Part shown: one piece after another, positions 1 through 8,940 of the stretch | How positions within the stretch are numbered: the first letter of the stretch is position 1 | Layout: each line of letters starts with the position of its first letter | Source of the DNA: JBMNMU01 sp050953505 | GTDB taxonomy: Bacteria > Bacillota > Clostridia > Peptostreptococcales > Anaerovoracaceae | DNA length: 64,000 bases | NCBI GenBank assembly: GCA_050953505.1 | Contig: JBMNMU010000001.1 | Coordinates: 1,860,001-1,924,000 of the forward strand | Direction of reading: 5' to 3' | Program-made: the position numbers and the translations under genes | Notes under the pieces: generated by a model | The model's database searches: none | The model's input: only the letters and a program-made list of their open reading frames with translations | What the model was told of the DNA's origin: nothing

Positions 1-2
1 GG

Positions 3-284
3 GGTGTCTGCTATCCAATAATTCGACTTCACAAAATCTTCCATCTAGAGGACGCCATAACCAATATTGAGGATGGTATTCTCCTTCTGGTTGATTCCGG
101 TGATCGGTTGGCATGCATCTTTGCCGATGAGCTTCTAGGTAAAAGCCAGGTCGTGGTTAAGCCACTTCCAACTTACTTAAAGAGGTTTAAATCCATGGGC
201 TCTGGCTTGGCAGGATGCACCATTCGGGGAGATGGAAGCATTAGCTTGATTCTAGATGTCCCCAATATTTTAAATCAGAATTAA
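3..284 (+). CDS. cheA: Chemotaxis histidine kinase CheA, C-terminal fragment (cut by window edge)
   Basis: An open frame enters from the left edge and ends with TAA just before cheR. The 93 visible residues read as the end of the CheW-like P5 domain of CheA: an IIRLH strand, then ILLLVDSGDRLACIFADELLG, then GSGLAGCTIRGDGSISLILD near the end. The AGCTIRGDG...LILDV ending is typical of CheA, where P5 docks CheW and the receptor array. CheW also has this fold, but the GATILGDGRVALILD-type close is more CheA-like. The kinase domain lies outside the window, so a CheA paralogue or fusion cannot be excluded. cheR follows 17 bases later, so the two are probably co-transcribed. Confidence 0.75.
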   Translation, partial: GVCYPIIRLHKIFHLEDAITNIEDGILLLVDSGDRLACIFADELLGKSQVVVKPLPTYLKRFKSMGSGLAGCTIRGDGSISLILDVPNILNQN

Positions 285-301
285 TTATGGGAGGTGAACC
301 T

Positions 302-1114
302 ATGATTTCACTAAAGGATGATGAATTTAAGGTTATTACATCCTTTATAAAAGAAAACTACGGAGTAAATCTCACTCACAAACGCCCTTTAATTGAGGGA
401 CGATTGAGTAATTATATTGCATCTTTAAATTTTGACAATTACATGGATTACTTTGAACATGCTCGGAATGATGCAACTGGTGCGGAGATGACGGAGCTAA
501 TAAACAAGCTTACCACCAATCATACCTATTTTATGAGAGAAAAGGAGCATTTTGAATTTTATCAAAAGACCATACTCCCCTGGATCGATAAGACATTAAA
601 AACAAAGGATTTGAGGGTTTGGAGTGCTGGCTGCTCCTCTGGGCAGGAGCCTTACACACTCTCTATGATTACCCAGGATTACATAGGTCTTGAAAAGGAT
701 CAGTGGGAATCTACCATACTGGCATCGGATATCTCCAACAAGGTTTTGGCCAAGGCCATGAAAGGCGTTTACGCCGAGGAGGAACTTTCTAAGCTGCCTC
801 CAAAATGGATAAAAAACTACTTTATTCCGCTGGATACTGGGGATTATGCCGTGACGGAGGCATTGCGGAGAACTGTTGCCTTTAGAAATTTCAACCTGTT
901 GTCTAATTTTAATTTTAAGAAACCCTTCCAGGCGATATTCTGTAGAAATGTCATGATTTATTTTGACGTTCCAACAAAAAATGAACTGGTAGCAAAGTTT
1001 TACGATGTACTACTTCCCGGAGGTTATTTCATGATTGGCCACAGTGAATCCTTAGCCTCCTGCCGTCACAAATTTAAATACATAAAACCATCCGTCTACC
1101 AGAAACCATATTAA
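302..1114 (+). CDS. cheR: Chemotaxis protein methyltransferase CheR
   Basis: S-adenosylmethionine-dependent methyltransferase that methylates glutamates on chemoreceptors, setting adaptation in the cytoplasm against CheB. The product is 270 aa, the usual CheR length. An N-terminal helical domain (about 1-75) is followed by the SAM-binding loop AGCSSGQEPYTL near residues 109-120 and the conserved FCRNVMIYFD near 213-222. An upstream in-frame ATG exists at 287, but GGGAGGTGA lies between it and the ATG at 302, so the second start is preferred. It follows the cheA fragment and precedes fliD, consistent with a chemotaxis-flagellar operon. Confidence 0.93.
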   Translation: MISLKDDEFKVITSFIKENYGVNLTHKRPLIEGRLSNYIASLNFDNYMDYFEHARNDATGAEMTELINKLTTNHTYFMREKEHFEFYQKTILPWIDKTLKTKDLRVWSAGCSSGQEPYTLSMITQDYIGLEKDQWESTILASDISNKVLAKAMKGVYAEEELSKLPPKWIKNYFIPLDTGDYAVTEALRRTVAFRNFNLLSNFNFKKPFQAIFCRNVMIYFDVPTKNELVAKFYDVLLPGGYFMIGHSESLASCRHKFKYIKPSVYQKPY

Positions 1115-1163
1115 AGTACTATCCTATTTTACCGATATATAAGTATAAGGAGGTGACCATCCT

Positions 1164-3071
1164 ATGTCATCTATAGACTCACTATCATCCATTTCCGCAA
1201 AGACCGGAATAGGCGGTCTTGTGTCCGGAATGAATATTGATGAATTAGTCGAAAGCCTTACCATGGCCAGTAGAAAGAAAATTTTAAAGCAACAACAAAA
1301 TGTGCAACTACTCCAATGGAAGCAAACAGCATGTCGATCCGTTAGTGAAGCATTAAAGGAGTTTCAAAGCAATTATTTAGATGTATTATCAAAAACAAAC
1401 TTTAGAAGCCAAAGCTTTTTTAATACAGTAGCAGCTACTGCCTCTTCAACTGCTGTTGGCGTGACCACCACTTCCTCAGCCAGTGCAGGCAGCATGACCA
1501 TTAATAGCATTACTCAGCTTGCTACAAGCCAAGTAACCCAAAGCAAGAGCGCTGTTACCAAGCCCTTAAGCTTGGCGATGCCTCAGGAAGGCAACGAAGG
1601 AGAGTTTCTTGACAGCCTTAGCGGAAAATCCATCAGCATTACCTTGGATGGAAAAATGAAGACCATTACCTTTAATCAGAATTTTATGGATCAAGTAAAT
1701 AATCCTGAGACAGGGGTTGATTTTTCATCAAGATTTGCCGCCGCTTTTCAAGGTGCTTTAGACGATGCCTTTGGTACCTACTCCGATGGAACTACCGAAG
1801 GGAAAAAATATATTCAGGTGCAGATTGGCTCTGATAATAACATCACTTTGTCTGCTCCTGGCTCACAAATTATTGTAAACGCTGTAGGAGAAGACATGGC
1901 CCCTCTCAATACCCTTGGTTTGCAGGGAGGCCAATCCAATAAGATTAGCACCCATACTCCTCTTGAGCGCCTAACACTGGGCACTCCTTTAAATACTACG
2001 GGAGATAAGTTTGAATTTAACATTAACGGGGTGAATTTTTCCTTTAATAAATCCGACTCCCTATCAACAGTTCTTGGTAGGGTGAACAATAGTGATGCGG
2101 GAGTTATTTTATCCTATTCTTCTATCACGGACAAGTTCACACTAACGGCTAAAAACCAAGGTGCAGGGGATAATATTCGCGTCTCAGACAAGAGTGGAAA
2201 CCTCATGGAAGCCTTGCAGATTACAAAGGATACTGCCGATGTAACCCAAGGCAAAAACGCTATTTTAAATATAAATGGTGTAGACATTATTCGAAGCTCC
2301 AATAGCTTTGAAATCGATGGAGTCAATCTAGAGTTAAAAGAGCTATCAGACACACCCATTGAAATAACCATGAAGGAAGATGCCACTTCCCTACTTGAGC
2401 CTATTAAAAAGTTCGTAGAAGACTATAACGCCATGATGGATTTAATGAACGGGCTAGTAAAGGAAAAGGTTTACAGAGACTTCCCACCTCTTTCTGACGA
2501 ACAAAAGAATGAGATGAGTGAAAAGGAAATTGAAAAATGGGAGGAAAAAGCGAAGTCCGGGGTTTTACGAGGGGATCGTACCTTGCAATCCATTGCTACA
2601 AAGCTTCAGACGACCCTATCCGGCCTTTCCGTAGAAGGCTTCTCACTCTACAGCCTAGGCATTACTTCTGCCGGATACCAAGAAAATGGCAAGCTTAAGA
2701 TTGATGAGAAAAAGCTAACAAAGGCATTGGAAACCAACGGTGCAGAAATAAGAGCTCTGTTCACATCTGAGAATGGACTAGGCAGCGAAATCAATAATAT
2801 TATTAATGAAGCAGTAAAAACCTCAGGACCAAAAGGCCAAAGAGGTAGCCTTATCGAGATGGCCGGTCTTCCGTCCACAAGATCTGACACAGAAAACAGT
2901 ATACATGACACCATAGAACGTACCAACAAAATCATTGAAACCTTAAAAACCAGACTCACTGCTGAAGAATCTAGGCTATGGAAAAGCTTTACCGCTATGG
3001 AAAATGCTATCCAGCAGTTAAATGTTCAAAGCTCCATTTTGATGCAGTTCTCTGGCAATCAAAACTACTAA
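1164..3071 (+). CDS. fliD: Flagellar hook-associated protein 2 (filament cap) FliD
   Basis: FliD forms the cap at the tip of the flagellar filament and helps flagellin subunits fold and insert. The 635-aa product has the FliD N-terminus (GIGGLVSGMNIDELVE, residues about 16-31, then a coiled segment reaching residue 75), a Ser/Thr-rich middle, and the C-terminal region with YNAMMDLMNGLVKEK and a terminal coiled coil ending in AIQQLNVQSSILMQ. It is longer than the E. coli protein (about 470 aa), as many Firmicutes FliDs are, with the extra length in the variable D2/D3 domains. The start has a strong AAGGAGGTGA. fliS lies 85 bases downstream, the classic fliD-fliS pair. Confidence 0.95.
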   Translation: MSSIDSLSSISAKTGIGGLVSGMNIDELVESLTMASRKKILKQQQNVQLLQWKQTACRSVSEALKEFQSNYLDVLSKTNFRSQSFFNTVAATASSTAVGVTTTSSASAGSMTINSITQLATSQVTQSKSAVTKPLSLAMPQEGNEGEFLDSLSGKSISITLDGKMKTITFNQNFMDQVNNPETGVDFSSRFAAAFQGALDDAFGTYSDGTTEGKKYIQVQIGSDNNITLSAPGSQIIVNAVGEDMAPLNTLGLQGGQSNKISTHTPLERLTLGTPLNTTGDKFEFNINGVNFSFNKSDSLSTVLGRVNNSDAGVILSYSSITDKFTLTAKNQGAGDNIRVSDKSGNLMEALQITKDTADVTQGKNAILNINGVDIIRSSNSFEIDGVNLELKELSDTPIEITMKEDATSLLEPIKKFVEDYNAMMDLMNGLVKEKVYRDFPPLSDEQKNEMSEKEIEKWEEKAKSGVLRGDRTLQSIATKLQTTLSGLSVEGFSLYSLGITSAGYQENGKLKIDEKKLTKALETNGAEIRALFTSENGLGSEINNIINEAVKTSGPKGQRGSLIEMAGLPSTRSDTENSIHDTIERTNKIIETLKTRLTAEESRLWKSFTAMENAIQQLNVQSSILMQFSGNQNY

Positions 3072-3156
3072 AACCGTTTTTGTACCTAGGGGCTTTTGAG
3101 ACCCCCTTGCCTGCAAACATTTTGTTATAGGCAGAATATGATAGGAGGATATTGTT

Positions 3157-3537
3157 ATGAACCAGGCAAGTTTGTTTCAACAATATAAATCACAATCGCT
3201 AGAGACCCTAACCAGAGGGGAAATTGTTGTTAAGCTTTTTGAAGAAGCTTCTAAGCAAATTAGTAAGGGAATTTTTCTGAAGAAAAGCGGTGACACGGTT
3301 CAGTCTTTTAACTGCATTGCTAAGGCGCAAAAAATTATCTCAACCTTAAATTCATCCTTAGACCGCAAATATGCTATTTCTATAGAATTAAGCGATATGT
3401 ATCTATTTCTTCATGAACAGTTAGGGAAGGCCAATGCCAAAGGAGACACTGAGCTAATGAAGCAAATACTATCCTTGGTAGATGAGCTAAAGGTGACCTT
3501 CAGACAAGCTGAAAAGCTTGCACGTATACAGAAGTAG
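3157..3537 (+). CDS. fliS: Flagellin export chaperone FliS
   Basis: FliS binds the C-terminal disordered region of flagellin in the cytoplasm and prevents premature polymerisation before type III export. The 126-aa product is of typical length and all helical. It has the family pattern: an N-terminal YKSQSLETLTRGEIVVKLFEEASKQI followed by KAQKIISTLNSSLD and a helix with LYLFLH-type hydrophobics (YLFLHEQLGKAN). An AGGAGGATATTGTT segment precedes the ATG. The position directly after fliD and before a small helical gene supports the call. Confidence 0.92.
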   Translation: MNQASLFQQYKSQSLETLTRGEIVVKLFEEASKQISKGIFLKKSGDTVQSFNCIAKAQKIISTLNSSLDRKYAISIELSDMYLFLHEQLGKANAKGDTELMKQILSLVDELKVTFRQAEKLARIQK

Positions 3538-3568
3538 TAATATACTAACCTGAAAGAGGGTTCGTAGT

Positions 3569-3988
3569 ATGGCCGAAAAGAGGTTAGATAGCATGACAGA
3601 TTCCAAGGAATACTTTACAAATAAAATAAGCCTACTGAAGCAATGCTTAGAAATAACAGAAGAGTTGATTAGTAAAATCAGTGATTGGGAATCATTAGAG
3701 GATGTTTTGTCTAGAAGGCAGGTTGTTATTGACAGCTTACAAAAGCTTGAGAAAGATGGGGCTAAAGAGAATAAGCCCCTTTCTCCTTCTAAGGAGGACC
3801 AGGTCAATCAGCTATTAAAACTGATTATAGATCTTGACAAGGATGCAAAAAAGCTCCTTCAAGAGGAGCGTGACAAAACAATCCAATTACTAAAAAGCAA
3901 TGTTCAGGGTCAAAAAGTGATGGATTATGTAAAGCACGATAATCCGGAATATCAACAACAAGGAAGACGTTTTGACATTAAAGAGTAA
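3569..3988 (+). CDS. FliT/FlgN-like flagellar chaperone (putative)
   Basis: A 139-aa, highly charged, all-helical protein encoded 31 bases after fliS. Size, helical character and position after fliD-fliS match the FliT/FlgN chaperones that keep FliD or the hook-junction proteins export-ready, but no sequence signature is strong enough to name it. Visible features are a central helix ISLLKQCLEITEELISKISDWESLEDVLSRRQVVIDSL, which is the FlgN/FliT-like part, and a hydrophilic tail with KQQGRR-type basic residues. The ATG at 3569 has an AAGAGGG site; a second ATG at 3593 is possible. Confidence 0.55.
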   Translation: MAEKRLDSMTDSKEYFTNKISLLKQCLEITEELISKISDWESLEDVLSRRQVVIDSLQKLEKDGAKENKPLSPSKEDQVNQLLKLIIDLDKDAKKLLQEERDKTIQLLKSNVQGQKVMDYVKHDNPEYQQQGRRFDIKE

Positions 3989-4000
3989 TTTTACGTTAAA

Positions 4001-4035
4001 AAGCGCCGCGGCTCCATGAGCTTCCGCGGCGTTTT
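4001..4035. terminator. Bidirectional rho-independent terminator between fliT-like and HD-GYP genes
   Basis: CGCCGCGG at 4004-4011 pairs perfectly with CCGCGGCG at 4024-4031. It is flanked by AAAA-type sequence on the left and TTTT on the right, so either strand gives a GC-rich stem followed by U residues. It lies between convergent genes. Confidence 0.85.
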
Positions 4036-4075
4036 CGATAGAATATTTTGTATATATAAATTAATATATTTTGTC

Positions 4076-5143
4076 TTACACAATGGCCTTTATGGTTACA
4101 TTCAAGGAGTCTATATCTGCCAGATGTAATTCATAAGGGTCAATTTCTTTTCCTTGCTTCTTAAAAATCCTAACCCTTGGCCGCATACTCATATCTTGAT
4201 AATTTTCCAGAACAATACCTGTCAATCCATTACTTAGTTCAACACAGGTCCCCACCGGGTAAGGTGCTATCTTTCTTACAAAGACTTCTACCACATCTGG
4301 ATCAAAATGAGTCTCGGTGGAGCCCATGATATATTCCATTGCGTCTGAAGGAAGAATGGGCTTTCTATAGGGCCTTTCCGAGGTTAGTGCATCATATACA
4401 TCAGCAACCGCAATAATCCTTCCAGGATAAGAGATTTTATCACCTGACAAGCCATTTGGATATCCGCCACCCCCATACTTTTCGTGGTGATCCAGGATTC
4501 CTATACACGACGCCCCGAAGGAATTGTATCTTTCTGTAATATGCTCATAGCCTAATCTACTATGCTGTTGAATCTCATAGAATTCTTCCTCTGTCAAAGG
4601 GTCTTTTTTACTCAGTATATCCTTGTCAATAAAAACCTTTCCGATATCATGAAATAGGGCCGCAAAGCCTAGGTCACTAAGTTCTTTTCTATTCAATCCT
4701 AAAGCAACACCTAGCACGATGGAAAGGACCGATACATTAACGGAGTGATGATAGGTGTAATCGTCAAAAACCTTCATATCAATCATATTCACCATAATGT
4801 CTCTTTGGGAAAAAATCTCATCAACGATGAGTTCAATTTGCTTTCTTGCCAGGTCTAGCTCCTTTTGCCCAATAAATGCATTCTTTTCACCATGAATAAA
4901 GGCTTTTTTAATAGCCTTTACTGTTTTTACTCTTACATTGTCATTAATAACATTAAGAACATCAACGTCTTCGGATATATTATCTTCAATATATACTCCG
5001 TTGTATTGTAATCTTATGATGGATTTTAAATATTCTTGAGTAATCTTCTCGCCTTGCGAAAGCATCAGGTCTCCACGATCGTTGTAAAGGTTACTTCCTA
5101 ATACCATTCCTTCTCTGATGCAATGTATCGGTACAAATCTCAT
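4076..5143 (-). CDS. HD-GYP domain cyclic-di-GMP phosphodiesterase
   Basis: Metal-dependent phosphodiesterase that hydrolyses c-di-GMP, a second messenger controlling the switch between motility and attachment. The 355-aa protein has an N-terminal region of about 110 residues (IREGMVLGSNLYNDRGDLML) often seen ahead of HD-GYP domains, an HD metal site FHDIGKV near residues 164-170, and the GYP signature HHEKYGGGGYPNG near 219-231, followed by ADVYDALTSERPYR. All core metal and GYP residues are present, so it should be active. A small C-terminal segment (about 300-355) is beta-rich. It is convergent with the flagellar operon, a neighbourhood that fits motility control. No receiver or membrane domain is visible. 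Confidence 0.9.
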   Translation of the reverse strand: MRFVPIHCIREGMVLGSNLYNDRGDLMLSQGEKITQEYLKSIIRLQYNGVYIEDNISEDVDVLNVINDNVRVKTVKAIKKAFIHGEKNAFIGQKELDLARKQIELIVDEIFSQRDIMVNMIDMKVFDDYTYHHSVNVSVLSIVLGVALGLNRKELSDLGFAALFHDIGKVFIDKDILSKKDPLTEEEFYEIQQHSRLGYEHITERYNSFGASCIGILDHHEKYGGGGYPNGLSGDKISYPGRIIAVADVYDALTSERPYRKPILPSDAMEYIMGSTETHFDPDVVEVFVRKIAPYPVGTCVELSNGLTGIVLENYQDMSMRPRVRIFKKQGKEIDPYELHLADIDSLNVTIKAIV

Positions 5144-5206
5144 TGGTTGCTATTCCTCGTTTATATTCTAGTGCTAATAGGTTGTAACAGTTGTTATCAT
5201 CATTGC

Positions 5207-6088
5207 TTATAGTTCCTCTATCTTATGGTGGATCCCCTTCTCTTTCATGACGCGGTCATATTCATTGTCCTTTAGGAATGTGCCGATGGAAAGATTTTCA
5301 TCAAACTCAGGCCCGTGAAAGTCAGATCCTGCTGATATTAGTAGATGTTTTTTTTCTGCAATTTCCCGTAGCTTCCGGATTTCAGTTAAGGTATGACTGC
5401 TGTAGTAGCACTCCATGCCTTTCAGTCCTAAGGTTTTTAGTCTAGAAATCAACTGATCTAGTTTTATAAAATAGTCTTCAGTTGATGTTTCCCCAAGGCG
5501 TGATACCTTCATAGGGTGGGCCAAGGCTGCAACGCCACCAGCATTATGAATCAGCCTCAATGCCTTTTCTACACTAATTTTTTCTCGGTGAACTCTTCTT
5601 GCCGCATCAGATCTCAGATATTTCCCTTCTTCAAAGGCTTCCTTAGGGGTGTTGATATACCCTTTTTTTACAAGGGCCATAGCAAAGATAGGCTTCCCTA
5701 TGAAGTCTTGCCCTCTTCTCAATTGCAGATCTTCTTTGGTGATTTTACAGCCTATATCATTCAATGCTTGCAAGAGTTTTTTGTTCCGTAATTTGCGCTT
5801 CTGCCTGATATTTTGAATTTCCTTATTTAATTCATTATTATTAATATCGATGCCATAACCCAGTATGTGCATATACGCACCTTCATCATCTGCGGTAGAA
5901 AATTCGATGCCTGGGATGACTCTGACACCTTGCTCCATTCCGGCTTTTAGCCCTTCAGAAATGCCAGATATTCCGTCATGATCTGTTATTGCAATGGTTT
6001 TGATGCCACGGCTTTTAGCCAGATGTACCAGCTCCTTAGGCGAAAGTGTGCCGTCGGAGTAATAGGTATGCAGGTGCAAATCAATCAT
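5207..6088 (-). CDS. PHP domain phosphoesterase (RNase AM/YciV-like)
   Basis: Metal-dependent phosphoesterase of the PHP family. The 293-aa product opens with the metal motif DLHLHTYYSDGTLSP, then AITDHDG (about 36-42), GIEFSTAD (about 60-67), ALAHP (about 190-194) and GSDFHGP near 254-260, the complete PHP ligand set. Related enzymes hydrolyse 3',5'-nucleoside bisphosphates or trim RNA 5' ends; the actual substrate is not readable here. It overlaps the upstream DJ-1 gene by 8 bases, so the two are translationally coupled. Confidence 0.85.
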   Translation of the reverse strand: MIDLHLHTYYSDGTLSPKELVHLAKSRGIKTIAITDHDGISGISEGLKAGMEQGVRVIPGIEFSTADDEGAYMHILGYGIDINNNELNKEIQNIRQKRKLRNKKLLQALNDIGCKITKEDLQLRRGQDFIGKPIFAMALVKKGYINTPKEAFEEGKYLRSDAARRVHREKISVEKALRLIHNAGGVAALAHPMKVSRLGETSTEDYFIKLDQLISRLKTLGLKGMECYYSSHTLTEIRKLREIAEKKHLLISAGSDFHGPEFDENLSIGTFLKDNEYDRVMKEKGIHHKIEEL

Positions 6089-6623
6089 AAAGTAGTGCCT
6101 TTCTCACTTCGCTAGCATCTTCTTCCCCTTTAAGAACTTCTACGATTTTTATTGCAAATTCCATAGCTGTTTTAGGGCCCTTTGATGTGATGAAATGGCC
6201 ATCTACTACAACATTATCTGAAGTTGGCTGTCCGCCTAATATATGGGCTTCCATCCCGGGATAAATGGTTGCCTTCCTTCCTTCTAGCATGGAAAGGTTT
6301 CCAAATATCATCGGGGCGGCACAAATTGCTGCAAGCCATTTTTTCTTTTCGTTAAATTCCTTAATCTTATTAATAAGCTCCTTATGGTCAGCTAGATTGT
6401 TAGTCCCTGGCATTCCCCCTGGAAGAACGATCATTTCACAACTATCATAGTCTGCTTCTTCAAAATGCAGGTCAGCCTGAACCTTTATATCGTGAGCGCC
6501 TTTAACGATTTTGTCCCCTGTGACAGAAACCGTTTTCACATCAAGATTTGACCTTCTAAGGACATCTACAACTGTAATAGCTTCAATTTCTTCAAAACCT
6601 TCTGCTAAATGTACATAGATCAT
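6081..6623 (-). CDS. DJ-1/PfpI family protein (YajL/ThiJ-like)
   Basis: A 180-aa single-domain protein of the DJ-1 superfamily, associated with oxidative or carbonyl stress protection (deglycase or chaperone activity is debated). It has the family opening YVHLAEGFEEIEAITVVDVLRR, a MIVLPGGMPGTNNL segment, and the nucleophile elbow AICAAPMIFG, where Cys is the reactive residue, preceded by the glutamate of AEGFEE. A GGAGGATTAAA site precedes the ATG. It is the first gene of a two-gene unit with the PHP phosphoesterase. Confidence 0.9.
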   Translation of the reverse strand: MIYVHLAEGFEEIEAITVVDVLRRSNLDVKTVSVTGDKIVKGAHDIKVQADLHFEEADYDSCEMIVLPGGMPGTNNLADHKELINKIKEFNEKKKWLAAICAAPMIFGNLSMLEGRKATIYPGMEAHILGGQPTSDNVVVDGHFITSKGPKTAMEFAIKIVEVLKGEEDASEVRKALLYD

Positions 6624-6782
6624 TTTAATCCTCCTTTGTACCTCTACTACATAAAATACCTTATATAGAGTACCTTTATAGGATACTTTTCAAATATCTA
6701 TTCAAGCATGTTCATTATGCTTGCCTGCCAAGTAGCTACCATCTCCGTAGTTATCAGGGTTAGTTAGTTACTTTCTGTTTCC

Positions 6783-6925
6783 CTGCCAATCAAACGGCTT
6801 CGCTCCAATTCTCTACTGTGCATTTCCTGCCAAACAATAGATTCGTTCCCAATGCCCTATAGTGCGATTTGCTGCCAAGCAATAGATTCGCTCCCGATGC
6901 TCTACAGTGCATTTTGCTGCCAAGG
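6783..6925. repeat. Three tandem 44-45 bp repeats (plus start of a fourth)
   Basis: Units begin at 6783, 6827 and 6872, each opening CTGCCAA and running through TTCGCTCCCGATGCTCTAC-type sequence to AGTGCATTTTG. A fourth CTGCCAAG starts at 6917. Units 2 and 3 are about 85% identical and unit 1 is more diverged. They occupy the gap between the DJ-1 and DUF1461 genes. No ORF or promoter is evident. Confidence 0.75.
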
Positions 6926-6961
6926 CAAGTTGGGCTGAAGGCAAGCTGGATAGATTGATCC

Positions 6962-7624
6962 TTAACTAAACATTCTTCTTGGCTTTGTCAGCCTCCAAGT
7001 TATTGATCCACCAAGAGCCAACAAAATGGCGGAGATAACTAAGCTCACAATTAAGCCATCCCTCGCAAGGTCATGGGTAAGCAGCTGTGGAAGTACATCT
7101 TCTACGCTAAGGGTATCCATCATCAAATATGAACTCATTAGCTCGTTGGTATATGGTATATTAAATGCGGCAGCCATGAGGACTGCTAAGAAAACAAATA
7201 CAATTAACCCGCCCTTATAGGCAAATCTTAGCTCCCATTTTAGCTTTTTCATTAAAAGCAGCCAGTAGATAACAATAATTATTATAAGCAGACCTGCCAT
7301 AATTATCAGTGAGAGGTTTAGCACTTCTCTTAAATTAGACATTACCCGCTGTTCATTATCGTTAAACACCGACTGTTGCTCTACAATAATATCATCGACA
7401 TTTAATTCAAAAACTTCATGCTTTTCTCTCATAAAGTCAGAAAAAAATGTACCTAACTCTTCGTCTTTTATTTTCAAATTGATTTCATTGGTTACTTCCC
7501 GCTTATTAAACTCATAAATATAAAAATCCGGCAACCTTAAAACAACATTAAACGCTGCAAACAACGACGTTATCGGTATACATATTATTAATGCTATTAG
7601 CAGAATTCTATACAATAATCTCAT
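6962..7624 (-). CDS. DUF1461 (TIGR01906-type) integral membrane protein
   Basis: A 220-aa membrane protein with four predicted transmembrane segments: an N-terminal one (LLYRILLIALIICIPITSLFAAF), NLSLIIMAGLLIIIIVIYWLLLM near 103-125, GGLIVFVFLAVLMAAAF near 138-154, and LIVSLVISAILLALGG near 190-205. The layout of one helix, an extracytoplasmic loop ending FNDNEQRVMSNLREV, then three helices resembles the DUF1461/TIGR01906 family of unknown function. The assignment rests on topology and that short motif, so it is tentative. The gene stands alone between two repeat-rich gaps. Confidence 0.6.
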   Translation of the reverse strand: MRLLYRILLIALIICIPITSLFAAFNVVLRLPDFYIYEFNKREVTNEINLKIKDEELGTFFSDFMREKHEVFELNVDDIIVEQQSVFNDNEQRVMSNLREVLNLSLIIMAGLLIIIIVIYWLLLMKKLKWELRFAYKGGLIVFVFLAVLMAAAFNIPYTNELMSSYLMMDTLSVEDVLPQLLTHDLARDGLIVSLVISAILLALGGSITWRLTKPRRMFS

Positions 7625-7649
7625 TAAATTAACCTCTTCTTATCAAAAA

Positions 7650-8090
7650 CCTTAACTAATTAAAATATTTTATCTCATTAAAATAATTAATCTAATCAGA
7701 ATACCTTATCTCTCGAATTACCTTATGTTTCAAATTACTTTATCGTTCAGATTACCTTATCTGGCCAAATTAACTTATCTCTCAAATTACTTTACATTCT
7801 AATTACTTTATCTTTCAAATTACTTAATCTTTCAGATTACCTTATCTCTCGAGTTACCTTATGCGATCATAACCCTATCTACTCAAAATGCCTTAACTCT
7901 GGAATTACCTTATGTTTCAAATTACTTTATCATTCAGATTACCTTATCTGGCCAAATTATTCTTACCTCATCAAGTTATCTGACCAAATTAGTCTTATCT
8001 CTCAGATTACTTCATCTGGCCAAATTAGTCTTATCTCTCAGATTACTTTATCTGGCCAAATTAACTTATACTCATCAAGTTATCATCATC
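7650..8090. repeat. AT-rich array of degenerate ~18-20 bp repeats
   Basis: About 20 imperfect copies of a short unit such as CAAATTACTTTATCTNT/CAGATTACCTTATCTGGC fill this stretch without coding potential. A longer period is also visible: CAAATTACTTTATC.TTCAGATTACC followed by TTATCTGGCC recurs near 7732 and 7916. No gene is supported between 7625 and 8940. Confidence 0.7.
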
Positions 8091-8159
8091 CTATTTTTAT
8101 CCCTACTGGGCCATAGACCAGACATCATCACTTTTCTTCTAATTGATTTTATGTTTCTT

Positions 8160-8760
8160 CCTACACCTGTGGCCATTTTAATTCAGTATTGTAGGAAAAT
8201 TATCCGATTTTCCTACTTTTTGGACAGTAATTCTCAATTGTGTAGGAACTTCCACTTGGATTTTCCTACACTTTCCCTGTTTTGATCCAGGTTAGTAGGA
8301 ATTTCAGATGTTTTTCCTACTTTTTGCTCTGTATATTTTCAATTGTGTAGGAACTTTCACTCGGACTTTCCTACACTTTCCTCATTTTAACCCAGGTTAG
8401 TAGGAATTTCAGGCGTTTTTCCTACTTTTTGCACTGTAAATTCTCTATTGTGTAGGAACTTCCACTCGGATTTTCCTACACTTTCCCCGTTTTGATCCAG
8501 GCTAGTAGGAATTTCAGACGTTTTTCCTACTTTTTGCTCTGTATATTCTCAATTGTGTAGGAGCTTCCACTCGGACTTTCCTACACTTTTCTCATTTTAA
8601 CCCAGTTTTGTAGGAATTTCAGGCGTTTTTCCTACTTTTTGCACTGTAAATTCTCAATTGTGTAGGAACTTTCACTTGGATTTTCCTACACTTTCCCCGT
8701 TTTAACCCAGTTTTGTAGGAATTTTGACCACTTTTCCTACACCCTACCATTTTTCGACTT
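8160..8760. repeat. Tandem 105-bp repeat array with two hairpins per unit
   Basis: Complete units start at 8241, 8346, 8451 and 8556, each exactly 105 bp. A partial unit lies before them (from about 8160) and a diverging one after (from 8661). Each unit contains two inverted repeats: TGTAGGAA...TTCCTACA and AGTAGGAA...TTCCTACT, the second followed by TTTTTG. Units 1 and 3 share GCTCTGTATATT while 2 and 4 share GCACTGTAAATT, so a 210-bp higher-order period exists. The array ends about 180 bases before the mog gene. Confidence 0.9.
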
Positions 8761-8940
8761 GCTTGCACTTTCCATTACTATCATATAGAATATTCTCATA
8801 ATTTCAAGGGGTTTCGTGGAATGTTCATAATTTCTTCACTGGTATTTTGCGGTATTTTTTATCTGCTTTTGATTCTGGTCATTTGCCTGGAAAAAGGCAG
8901 CTAATTTTCACTGTTGAATTCATTATAAAAGGAGGTTTGT

